Assembly: GCA_038741495.1 (NCBI GenBank)
Contig: JAVYKX010000001.1
Coordinates: 428,918 to 492,917 of the forward strand
DNA from: Thermofilum sp.
GTDB taxonomy: Archaea; Thermoproteota; Thermoprotei; Thermofilales; Thermofilaceae
Direction: 5' to 3'
Length of the DNA: 64,000 nt
The stretch's first letter is position 1; every line of letters begins with the position of its first letter. Positions 25,810 through 33,233 of this stretch are shown here, piece by piece. A program made the position numbers and the translations under genes. Below the pieces are notes generated by a model. The model had not been told where the DNA came from. It searched no databases and saw nothing but the letters and a program-made list of their open reading frames with translations.

Positions 25810-26514
25810 GTGAACGTCGAGGTAGCTAAGCTGAACGCTGCTAGAGCCGCGCTCGCCGAGATCGAGAGCTGCACCGTGGTGGGAGTAGGCACGGGCTCGA
25901 CGGTGGAGAAGCTCATCGAGCTGCTTGCGCGCTCCGAGGAGCTAAAGGGTAAGCTTTACGTCCCCTCATCGCTGGACACAGCCCTGAAGCTGCAGCGCGC
26001 CGGTCTCCGCGTCCTTCACCCCGCTTTCTCTCCCGAGATAGAGGTGTACGTCGACGGAGCCGACGAGGTCGACCCAGGTCTTAACATGATAAAGGGCGGT
26101 GGAGCTGCGATGACGATGGAGAAGGTCCTGGCGTACTACTCCAGGAGAAGGGTGTTCATAGTCGACGCGGCGAAGCTCGTCCGCAAGCTTGGCGAGAAGC
26201 ATCCAGTACCCCTCGAGGTTCTGCCCTGGGCTCTCGGCCACGTTCTCCGCCGGCTGACGGAGCTTGGGTTCAGGGCTGAGCCCAGGAGGGCGCCCGGGGG
26301 CAAGGCTGGCCCTGTCGTCGCGGATACGGGGGGCGTGCTCGTAGACGTCTACACGGGTCCTATCGACGACCCCCGCGAGCTTGACTCGCTTCTGAGAAGC
26401 CTCCCCGGGGTTGTGGAGACAGGGCTCTTCGTAGGTTACGCTGACGCAGTCTACGTTGGCTGGCCAGAGCGGGTTGAAGTCCTCTCGAAGAGCGCGCGGA
26501 GCTCTACCGCGTAA
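25810..26514 (+). CDS. rpiA: Ribose-5-phosphate isomerase A
   Basis: A protein of about 234 residues converting ribose-5-phosphate and ribulose-5-phosphate, for nucleotide synthesis. The family motifs are complete: VGVGTGSTVEKLIELLA, YVDGADEVDPGLNMIKGGG, DAAKLVRKLGEKHPVPLEVL and VETGLFVGYADAVYVG. GTG 25810 is chosen as it places the family's N-terminal helix at the start; upstream in-frame codons have no similarity. A sugar-phosphate isomerase of the RpiB fold follows 33 bases downstream. Cytoplasmic. Confidence 0.93.
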   Translation: MNVEVAKLNAARAALAEIESCTVVGVGTGSTVEKLIELLARSEELKGKLYVPSSLDTALKLQRAGLRVLHPAFSPEIEVYVDGADEVDPGLNMIKGGGAAMTMEKVLAYYSRRRVFIVDAAKLVRKLGEKHPVPLEVLPWALGHVLRRLTELGFRAEPRRAPGGKAGPVVADTGGVLVDVYTGPIDDPRELDSLLRSLPGVVETGLFVGYADAVYVGWPERVEVLSKSARSSTA

Positions 26515-26547
26515 CGCTTAAGGACTCAGGCGGCTAGCTTACTGCCG

Positions 26548-27000
26548 ATGAGGGTCGCGTTCGGGTCCGACGACAACTACTCGATAGCTGGCTTCGTAGC
26601 CCAAGAGCTGAGGCGGAGGGGGCACGAGGTTATCCTAGTGGGAGCCCCGAGTACCGGCAAGCTCTATCCGTGGCCCCGCGTCGGGGTCGAGGTGGCGAAG
26701 CTCGTAGTTGAAGGCAAAGCGGAGACGGGTATCGTCATGTGCTACACGGGCACCGGCGTGAGCATCGCGGCGAACAAAGTGCCGGGAGCGAGGGCTGCTC
26801 TATGCGTGGATGCTAAGACAGCGAGAGGTGCAAGGCTGTGGAACGACGCGAACATCCTGGCGCTCAGCGCCCGCCTCCTCTCGGAGGAGCTCGCCAAGGA
26901 GATTCTCGACGCCTGGTTCGAGACGAGGGAGATTGACCCTACAGAGCGCGAGAACATCGAGGAGCTGAAGAAGCTTGACTTAGAGTTTCGCAGGCTTTAG
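26548..27000 (+). CDS. RpiB/LacAB-family sugar-phosphate isomerase
   Basis: A 150-residue protein of the RpiB/LacAB family. It has the N-terminal phosphate-binding FGSDDNYSIAGF, the Cys-containing active-site loop GIVMCYTGTGVSIAANKVPG, and ARLWNDANILALSAR. The catalytic Cys of the E. coli-type enzyme is present (MCYTGTG). It is in tandem with rpiA although both families usually do the same reaction, so this one may act on another sugar phosphate. Co-transcription is likely from the 33-base gap. Confidence 0.82.
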   Translation: MRVAFGSDDNYSIAGFVAQELRRRGHEVILVGAPSTGKLYPWPRVGVEVAKLVVEGKAETGIVMCYTGTGVSIAANKVPGARAALCVDAKTARGARLWNDANILALSARLLSEELAKEILDAWFETREIDPTERENIEELKKLDLEFRRL

Positions 27001-27102
27001 TGAGGCTCGATAGCCTCCCAGCTGAGAGGAGTGCTTTTTCCCTCCGTTCACGCGAAAGTAGCGGGATGAAAGTGTTCTCATTTCTTTCTGGGCAAGATAC
27101 CT

Positions 27103-27128
27103 ATACTGGTATCAGTATCAGGGTTTTT
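27103..27128 (+). promoter_or_regulatory. Inverted repeat with T-run between rpiB-like gene and PLP operon
   Basis: ATACTG (27103-27108) and CAGTAT (27113-27118) form a perfect inverted repeat around GTAT, followed closely by a run of six T. It could end the rpiAB transcript or be an operator for the operon beginning at 27210. Confidence 0.35.
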
Positions 27129-27209
27129 TCATCCCCTAGGGAGTTTTTCATCATTATACTCACCAGCGTAGATGAAGCCTAAAACCTAGCCTGCCCGCAA
27201 AAGCGGCTG

Positions 27210-28199
27210 GTGGAGGGGGTGGACGAGGACTCGTCGAGTAAACGCATTCAGGCTCTCAAGCTGAAGGCTGCAACCCCCCTGATTCCTCTCACTGTCTCGA
27301 AGCATCTTTTCGGCCTTAACGGGCACCCGGTTTTCGTGAAGTGGGAGGGAGCTAATCCGACAGGAACTCACAAGGACCGCGCAGCGCTTGCTCACGTAGC
27401 GGCGGCAGTTGAGAGAGGGTACGCGGTAGTGACCGCTGGCACGTGCGGCAACTACGGCGTTGCTCTAGCCTACTACGCTCTCCTCGCCGGGGTTAAGGCT
27501 GTGATCTTTGTGCCGAAGGGGTACGAGAACAGCCGCGTCTCCGAGATGAGGAGGTACGGGGCAAAGGTCGTCTTCGTGGAGGGATCCTACGAGGAAGCGG
27601 TGGCTCTCAGCTCTCGAGCGGCTAACTCCAACGGGTGGTACGACGCAAACCCCGGGAGCCCCAACGACGTGCTAAGCTTGAGAGCTTACAGCGCGATCGC
27701 CAAGGAGATTGTTGCCGAGCTGGGTGACGCGCCTTACGCTGTAGCGGTTCCCGTGGGTAACGGGACTACGCTGGCCGGGCTCTACCTGGGCTTTCTGGAG
27801 ATGTACAGGGAGGGGCTCGCCACCCGCATGCCGAGGCTTATCGCTGCCAGCACGAGCCACGCGAACCAGGTGGTTGAGAGCTGGAAGCGGGGGAGCGTTG
27901 AGCCCGTTGAAGTCCCACCCAGCTCTGTCTCCGAGACTCCTGTCAACGAGCCGCTCGTAGCTTACGAGGCACTTAACGCTCGGGATGCCTTGAAAGCTCT
28001 CTACCTGACGAAGGGGAGGGCTTACGCCTTCGGGGACGAGGAGATGGTTGAAGCGTCTCTGCTGCTGAGAGCTACTGAGAGGATTAGCGCCCTCCCCGCC
28101 TCCTCTTCCTCTATTCTCGCCCTGAGAGAGTTTCTTAAGGAGGAGCCGGAGGGGCCCTTGGTCGCGGTGATCACGGGGAGATGGCAGAAGAAGCGGTAA
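27210..28199 (+). CDS. PLP-dependent enzyme of the threonine synthase/dehydratase fold
   Basis: A 329-residue fold-type II PLP enzyme. The Schiff-base lysine is Lys55 in NPTGTHKDRAA; the phosphate loop is TCGNYGVALAYYALLAG. Relative to threonine synthase it lacks the N-terminal domain, so it may be a Thr/Ser-type lyase, a cysteate or diaminopropionate synthase relative, or a specialised amino-acid enzyme. It is the first gene of a three-gene operon: its end overlaps the DUF1611 gene by 19 bases. GTG 27210 is the likely start; GTG 27219 is possible. Role to be read with its partners. Confidence 0.75.
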   Translation: MEGVDEDSSSKRIQALKLKAATPLIPLTVSKHLFGLNGHPVFVKWEGANPTGTHKDRAALAHVAAAVERGYAVVTAGTCGNYGVALAYYALLAGVKAVIFVPKGYENSRVSEMRRYGAKVVFVEGSYEEAVALSSRAANSNGWYDANPGSPNDVLSLRAYSAIAKEIVAELGDAPYAVAVPVGNGTTLAGLYLGFLEMYREGLATRMPRLIAASTSHANQVVESWKRGSVEPVEVPPSSVSETPVNEPLVAYEALNARDALKALYLTKGRAYAFGDEEMVEASLLLRATERISALPASSSSILALREFLKEEPEGPLVAVITGRWQKKR

Positions 28200-29245
28200 T
28201 CCTGGCTGAAGGGCTTTTCGCCACGACAGACGGTAAAACAGCCCACGGGCTCCTCCGCAGGAGCGAGAAGTATAGGATCGTCGGTGTCATTGACAGTACC
28301 CTGGCCGGCCGCGACGCCGGGGAGGTTTTGGATGGCAGGCGAAGAGGGGTTAGGATCTACGCGACGCTGGAAGAGGCTTTGAAGGAGCATCGAGGCGTGA
28401 AGTGGCTGATCGTAGGTGTAGCTACCCCGGGCGGGAGGCTGCCGGAGGAGTACAGGCGGATCGTGAGAGAAGCTATCGAGAAAGGGCTCGGGGTGGTTTC
28501 GGGGCTCCACGAGTTCATTAGCGACGATCCGGAGCTCTCGAAACTCGCTAGGGAGAGGGGCGTCCAGATTATTGACGTCAGGAAGATCTACTACAGCATG
28601 AGGGTTTTCTACACGGGGAGGATAAAGGAGGTTAAAGCGCTGAAAGCCGTTGTCGTGGGGACGGACTCCGCTGTGGGCAAAAGGACTGTCGCATGGATGC
28701 TTGCGGACGAGTTGAACGCTCGCGGAGTTAAAACAGTATTCATCGGAACAGGGCAGACGGCCTGGATGCAGGGAGCAAAGTACGTTTTCGTCCTCGACAG
28801 CGTGATCAACGACTTCGTGACGGGCGTCCTCGAGGATACCGTGTATCGGGCATACATAGAGGAGAAACCCCGCGCCATCGTGGTTCCCGGTCAGGGTTCG
28901 CTTCTCCACCCGGTCTTTCCGGGGAGCTACGAGATACTTAACCTGCTCAGGCCGGAGGTCACTATCCTGCAGCACGCTCCAGCGCGGAAGCACTTCGACG
29001 GCTTCCCCGAGTATCCTATCCCCCCGCTCGAGAAGTACCTCCAGCTCATCGAGATAATCACCGGTAGGCCGGCTTTCGCGATCACTATGAACGCGGAGGG
29101 TATGACGGAGGAGGAGGCGCTGAGAACTAGAGAGAAGCTGGAGAGCGAGTACGGCCTACCGGTGGTCATACCGCTGAGGGAGGGTGTGGGCAGGATTGCC
29201 GATCTGATGATCGAGAGGTTCCCCAGCTTGAGGGGGGAGGGTTGA
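28181..29245 (+). CDS. DUF1611 family protein (DgcN-like)
   Basis: A 354-residue protein of the DUF1611 family. The N-terminal Rossmann-like domain ends about residue 150; the second is a P-loop domain with GTDSAVGKRT at residues 160-169 and FIGTGQTAWMQGAKYVF after it. Family members have been linked to D-glutamate N-acylation (DgcN) in bacteria, alongside an epimerase. Here it is embedded between a PLP enzyme and a PP-loop ATPase, overlapping both genes, so the three must work together. Probably a nucleotide-dependent ligase or transferase acting on an amino acid. Confidence 0.78.
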   Translation: MAEEAVILAEGLFATTDGKTAHGLLRRSEKYRIVGVIDSTLAGRDAGEVLDGRRRGVRIYATLEEALKEHRGVKWLIVGVATPGGRLPEEYRRIVREAIEKGLGVVSGLHEFISDDPELSKLARERGVQIIDVRKIYYSMRVFYTGRIKEVKALKAVVVGTDSAVGKRTVAWMLADELNARGVKTVFIGTGQTAWMQGAKYVFVLDSVINDFVTGVLEDTVYRAYIEEKPRAIVVPGQGSLLHPVFPGSYEILNLLRPEVTILQHAPARKHFDGFPEYPIPPLEKYLQLIEIITGRPAFAITMNAEGMTEEEALRTREKLESEYGLPVVIPLREGVGRIADLMIERFPSLRGEG

Positions 29246-30708
29246 GAAGCCTCAAGTGCTTCGATAGAATCCAGGTGAGGCTCGGCAAGCTCAAGAAGCG
29301 GAGCACGGAAGTTATCTACACTCTGGAGCTCGACGGGTTGAAGAAGGAGTACAGGCTGCTGAACGCTTACCCTGAAGACCTGCCCGAGAAGGGCTTGAGC
29401 GAGATGGCAGCGCTGGCCGGCATAGTCCCCGCGGTGAACTACGGTCTCTTCGCGGAGGAGATAGCCCTCGATCTGCCACTCCACGAGCTAGACTACTCCT
29501 TCTTCGTCGACATGATGCGCATAACTGCCCGCGACATATTTGTGAACCGAATCCTCGCAAGGACGGGCCTGATCAAGGAGGAGTACATCCCCGACCCGGA
29601 GAGCATCACACCTGAAGACGCGGAGCCCCGCGCCCACGTAGAGGTTAGAGAGACCTTCACGGGTACCGAGCTCGAGAGCGAGCCTCACTACGGTAGGTGC
29701 GGGGTCATGTCCTCCGGGGGTAAGGAGAGCCTCCTCGCCTACGGCCTCCTCCGGGAGCTCGGCTGCGAAGTATACCCGTTTTTCCTCAACGAGTCGGGGA
29801 GGCACTGGTTTACAGCGCTCACAGCGTACAGGGAGCTGAGCCGCACCGACGCGAGGACGAGGAGGGTCTGGAGCAACGTGGACAGACTCTTCGCCTTCAT
29901 CGAGAAGAACATGAAGATCGTGGTACCCTACTACTGGAGGAAGAACAGGGAGATCTACCCCATCAGGCTGTTCTGGTACGCTCACTTCATACTCTCCTTC
30001 CTCCCGCTAGCCGTCAAGTACGGTGTGGGTAACGTAGTCATGGGGAACGAGTTCGACGACACGGCGCAGCTTTCCTTCGAGTACAGGGGGATAAGGCACT
30101 ACAACGCGGCGTACGACCAGTCCCTCGACTTCGACAGGTACATGACCAGGTGGTACGGGGAGAGGGGGCTCGGCCTCAGGCAGTGGTCTCCTCTGCGCCC
30201 CATCGCCCCTCTGATCGTCATCCGAATACTCTTCAACCGGTACCCTGAGCTAGCAAAGCTGCAGACGAGCTGCCACTCCACCAGGATCATCGACGGCGTA
30301 GTGAAGCCGTGTGGAACATGCTTCAAGTGTAATGGGGTGCTCCTAATGCTCCTCGCAGAGGGCGTAGACCCCCGCACCATCCGGTACGAGCAGAGGCACG
30401 TCGACACCCTCCCGGAGAGAGTGAGGAAGGGGATGCTAAGGCTGGAAGAGTCTATCGTCGAGCACTGCCTTTTCAAGGTCGCGGAGAAAGGGCTCTGGAA
30501 GCTGCCGGGAGCTCGGCCTCACTGGCACGTCGAGACCATTCACTTCGACAATGTGAACAGCCCGCCCGACTTCATCCCCGACCCGGAGCTGAGGCTACGG
30601 GTTCTCGAAGTTTTCGAGCAGTACACGAGAGGGTACACGAAGCTAGTTGGGAGGAGCTGGGCTCCTCTAAGCGAAGAGGAAATCCGGTCGATTAAAGGGC
30701 TAGCCTGA
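29242..30708 (+). CDS. PP-loop ATPase with four-Cys zinc motif, possibly a MurL-like glutamate epimerase relative
   Basis: A 488-residue protein. SSGGKES at residues 157-163 is the pyrophosphate-loop signature of adenylating enzymes. Residues 344-363 carry C344-x12-C357-x2-C360-x2-C363 (PCGTCFKCNG), a zinc site like that of QueC. The N-terminal 145 residues are a separate domain. The layout recalls the ATP-dependent epimerase MurL, but I cannot confirm that by eye. TTG 29242 overlaps the DUF1611 stop (TTGA). With its partners it suggests ATP-driven change at an amino-acid carboxyl group. It converges on a regulator gene with a 17-base overlap. Confidence 0.65.
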   Translation: MRSLKCFDRIQVRLGKLKKRSTEVIYTLELDGLKKEYRLLNAYPEDLPEKGLSEMAALAGIVPAVNYGLFAEEIALDLPLHELDYSFFVDMMRITARDIFVNRILARTGLIKEEYIPDPESITPEDAEPRAHVEVRETFTGTELESEPHYGRCGVMSSGGKESLLAYGLLRELGCEVYPFFLNESGRHWFTALTAYRELSRTDARTRRVWSNVDRLFAFIEKNMKIVVPYYWRKNREIYPIRLFWYAHFILSFLPLAVKYGVGNVVMGNEFDDTAQLSFEYRGIRHYNAAYDQSLDFDRYMTRWYGERGLGLRQWSPLRPIAPLIVIRILFNRYPELAKLQTSCHSTRIIDGVVKPCGTCFKCNGVLLMLLAEGVDPRTIRYEQRHVDTLPERVRKGMLRLEESIVEHCLFKVAEKGLWKLPGARPHWHVETIHFDNVNSPPDFIPDPELRLRVLEVFEQYTRGYTKLVGRSWAPLSEEEIRSIKGLA

Positions 30709-31423
30709 ACCCTTCCGGAGTCTTTTCGAGCAGCACGTGGACTTTCCCGAGGACTCCGAGCCTCTCCGCTGTTTTGACCCACCCATCGGAGAGCGCGACA
30801 GCGATCAGCACAGCGGAGAGGTGCGCTTTCGCTTGCTCCACCAGAGAAAGGAGCGCGCTCAGCGACTCGAAGTTGGTGGCGACACCCTTAGCAATGAGCA
30901 CCTTGCTATCTTTCTCTAAAGCGTCCTTGGGTAAGTGCACGTGAACGATCTCCCCCCTCTCTAGCGACAGGTATTGCGCGGTGAGCAGCTTCCCCCAGCT
31001 GGTCCACCCCCTTTCAGAAGCTACGCAAACCCCTGCGGAAAACCACTCGCCGAGGATCGCTGCCAAAGCGGAGTTCTTCTCGGGGAACGTGAGCACAACG
31101 TCCACGTCCACGTCGGAGAGCTTCCTCCAAGCTAGGTAGCCCACGATGTTCAGCAGCCGGGGGTTGAACAGCAGCCTCCACTCTTCGAACGCGCTCTGCC
31201 TCCCCAGAGCTCTCTGGAGGGTTTTCTCGATAAGCCCCTGCGCTCTCACGCCTTCCAGTATCTTCTTTGCTGTCTGCCTCTCAGGGAACTGGGCGAAGCT
31301 CGTGTAGCGCCAGAGCACCTGCGCTGGAATGCCGAGCAGCTCTTCAAGCTCCTTGAACGTGTACGCTTCCTTCAGCCCGTTCAAAAGCTTCGCCGCGATG
31401 TAAGAGCTCTCCTCAGCCTCCAA
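30692..31423 (-). CDS. HTH plus phosphoribosyltransferase-domain regulator (GfcR/PurR-like)
   Basis: A 243-residue protein. Residues 15-60 form a helix-turn-helix (YTFKELEELLGIPAQVLWRY); residues 90-243 a type I PRTase fold. The PRPP loop is degenerate (KVLIAKGVATNFESLSALL in place of the usual VDDxxTTG), which points to ligand sensing rather than catalysis, as in the archaeal sugar regulator GfcR and bacterial PurR. It may control sugar-phosphate or nucleotide genes such as rpiA nearby. Its 3' end overlaps the PP-loop gene by 17 bases in converging orientation. Confidence 0.65.
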   Translation of the reverse strand: MEAEESSYIAAKLLNGLKEAYTFKELEELLGIPAQVLWRYTSFAQFPERQTAKKILEGVRAQGLIEKTLQRALGRQSAFEEWRLLFNPRLLNIVGYLAWRKLSDVDVDVVLTFPEKNSALAAILGEWFSAGVCVASERGWTSWGKLLTAQYLSLERGEIVHVHLPKDALEKDSKVLIAKGVATNFESLSALLSLVEQAKAHLSAVLIAVALSDGWVKTAERLGVLGKVHVLLEKTPEGFRLAL

Positions 31424-31478
31424 CGCTACCAGAGAGGGTCTATAATGAGAAGTGTAAAAAAGTTGCTCTTACTTAAAG

Positions 31479-32216
31479 TTACTCGACATTTATCCTGACG
31501 CTACTCTCCCTTCCCGTCTCCTCGCTCACCGCACCCCTAAGCTCTCTCTGCACCTCCTCCTGGAGCTTCCTTATCTCCTCAACCTTAGCTTTCACCCTCT
31601 CCAGCCAGTCCTTGCTGCACTCGATACCCCGGTGCACGAAGTACGCGATTCCCTCGTTCCTGCTCTTGAAGATCCCCGCCTCCACAAGCGCATCAATAAC
31701 GTTTAAGTCGGCTTGAGATATCCTTGCAGAGGAAACAACCGCGGAGGGCGCCCGGTACCACGACGCGCTCAAACTCTCCTCAATGATCCTCCCGATATCG
31801 GGAAGCTTTATCTCGGGGATTCTTATCCTGATTTCCCTCCTAACTCTCTCGGAGGAAAGGGAGTCTCTAAGATCCTCCAGCCTGTCGAGAAGCTCGTCAA
31901 CCATGTCCTCCAGCTCCTCCTCGAACTCCTCAAACCTATCCTTTAAGCTCTCAAACTCCTCGCGGCTTAAGAGGTTTGCATACTCTCGGCGGAATTCGCG
32001 GAGAGTTCTCCAGCCCTCAAGCCTAAACTCACCCAGAAGGCTCTTCGCCTCGAAGCGTACTCTCCGAAGTTCACCTATCACTTCTCCGAAGCTAGCCCCC
32101 TCCCTGATCTTCTTCTCCAACGTCTCCAGCTCATCTTCGAGCTTGCGAAGCTTCTCGGAGTACTTGCTGAAAATCTCGTTTAACCGCTTCTCAGCGTCGC
32201 CCGGCACAGCAGACAT
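31479..32216 (-). CDS. Coiled-coil protein with a C-terminal ribbon-helix-helix-like domain
   Basis: A 245-residue protein. Residues 1-120 are an almost unbroken charged coiled coil (EKLRKLEDELETLEKKI, and FEEFEEELEDMVDELLDRLE). After a short linker comes ARISQADLNVIDALVEAGIF then KSRNEGIAYFVHRGIE, which resembles an RHH or related DNA-binding unit, then another helix. ATG 32216 is preferred over an in-frame start 15 bases upstream because a perfect 16-bp palindrome ends exactly there. It may be an autoregulated architectural or partition-type protein. Unknown in function. Confidence 0.6.
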   Translation of the reverse strand: MSAVPGDAEKRLNEIFSKYSEKLRKLEDELETLEKKIREGASFGEVIGELRRVRFEAKSLLGEFRLEGWRTLREFRREYANLLSREEFESLKDRFEEFEEELEDMVDELLDRLEDLRDSLSSERVRREIRIRIPEIKLPDIGRIIEESLSASWYRAPSAVVSSARISQADLNVIDALVEAGIFKSRNEGIAYFVHRGIECSKDWLERVKAKVEEIRKLQEEVQRELRGAVSEETGRESSVRINVE

Positions 32217-32257
32217 ATTGTATCGATACAATACAGAACTACCCCTATATAAGCATT
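32217..32257 (-). promoter_or_regulatory. TATA box and perfect 16-bp palindrome at the coiled-coil gene start
   Basis: Bases 32217-32232 read ATTGTATCGATACAAT, identical on both strands, and end one base before ATG 32216. On the minus strand a TATA box (GCTTATATAGGGG, 32245-32257) is placed so that transcription would start near 32224, inside the palindrome. A dimer bound there would block initiation. The likely binder is the gene's own product or a close relative. Confidence 0.55.
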
Positions 32258-32307
32258 TCTCTGAGCGATGTTTATTAGGTGCCGCGCGCAGCCTCTAATC
32301 GACTAGC

Positions 32308-32841
32308 ATGATACGAGTCTCGAAGTTTTACCTGCTGCTTCACCCGCGCCCAGCTTACGTGATCGGCAGCGGCCGCGTGGGCGAAGTAGTTAACTTCATG
32401 GCGGCCAGCTGGGTCACCCCAGTAGCAGAGGAGCCCCCGCTCGTCGGCGTGGCTATAGGTGTTGAGAGCTACACGCACGAGCTCATAGAGAAGTACGGGG
32501 AGTTCACGGTCAATGTGCTTCCGGTCTCCATGCTCGGTAAGCTGTACCAAGTTGGCAGTACGAGTGGGAGGAGCGAGGACAAGTCGAGGGTACTCGCGTA
32601 CCGTAAAGGCGAGAGCGTTTCAGCACCGGTAGCTGAAGGCGCGGTCGGGGTGCTGGAGTGCGTAGTTGCAGATAAGCTGCGCGCAAGAGATGTTACCTTC
32701 TTCGCCGGAGAGGTTAAGCTCGCGGCGGCTGACGAGAAGCTTTTCTCGGAGAGATCGGGCTGGAACTTCAAGGAGATAGACTTGCCTCTCCACAACTGGG
32801 GCCGCGGCTTCTACGGCGTGGGAAGGTTCTACCGGGCGTAA
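32308..32841 (+). CDS. Flavin reductase-like FMN-binding split-barrel protein
   Basis: A 177-residue protein of the flavin reductase-like family. HPRPAYVIGSG, the N-F-M-A-A-S-W-V-T stretch (EVVNFMAASWVTPVAEEPPL) and THELIEKYGEFTVNVLP are family marks: the split barrel binds FMN and reduces it or a partner with NAD(P)H. Archaeal members often serve as small flavoproteins of unknown partner. It is divergent from the coiled-coil gene and shares its promoter region. Cytoplasmic. Confidence 0.78.
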   Translation: MIRVSKFYLLLHPRPAYVIGSGRVGEVVNFMAASWVTPVAEEPPLVGVAIGVESYTHELIEKYGEFTVNVLPVSMLGKLYQVGSTSGRSEDKSRVLAYRKGESVSAPVAEGAVGVLECVVADKLRARDVTFFAGEVKLAAADEKLFSERSGWNFKEIDLPLHNWGRGFYGVGRFYRA

Positions 32842-32879
32842 ACGCCGGGTTGGCTTGCAGGCCCCCTCCGGAGGCCTCC

Positions 32880-33188
32880 CTAGCCTTCGTAAAGCATCTC
32901 TATCTCTATCGTAGGAACGCACTTCTCCTCAGTTTCCTCACCGAGCTCCTCGCTGTTCAGCGCGATTCTGCAGTAAGCAGCCTTACCCCCTGTAACGCGC
33001 CGCAGAGTCTCAGCCACGTAAGCCGCCTTGGAGATGTTGTGCCCGTAAGCTTTCAACACGATGCGTTTCCCCCCACTCCTGAATCTGTGGAGAACTTCTA
33101 GAGCGTAGCTCCCGGGGGTTTTCTCACCGATGATAATCACATCCTTATCTCTACTACTCAGAGCTACCACCATATACTTACTCCCCAC
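32880..33188 (-). CDS. albA: Alba-family chromatin/RNA-binding protein
   Basis: A 102-residue Alba protein. DVIIIGEKTPGSYALEVLHR matches the Alba opening, and IVLKAYGHNISKAAYVAETL the second helix, with the acetylatable Lys region replaced (the usual Lys pair near position 16 is not obvious). Alba coats DNA and RNA as dimers across the Thermoproteota. It converges with the flavoprotein gene with 38 bases between. The sequence is more divergent than the main Alba, so it may be the second paralog most of these archaea carry. Confidence 0.75.
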   Translation of the reverse strand: MGSKYMVVALSSRDKDVIIIGEKTPGSYALEVLHRFRSGGKRIVLKAYGHNISKAAYVAETLRRVTGGKAAYCRIALNSEELGEETEEKCVPTIEIEMLYEG

Positions 33189-33233
33189 TGAAATAAATAT
33201 CGATATAAGAGCTGCAGCTGCTCGATCCGGTTT

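Noticed and set aside
28022-28993. A 323-codon minus-strand frame across the PLP and DUF1611 genes
   Set aside because: Both plus-strand genes are conserved families; the antisense product has no recognisable feature.
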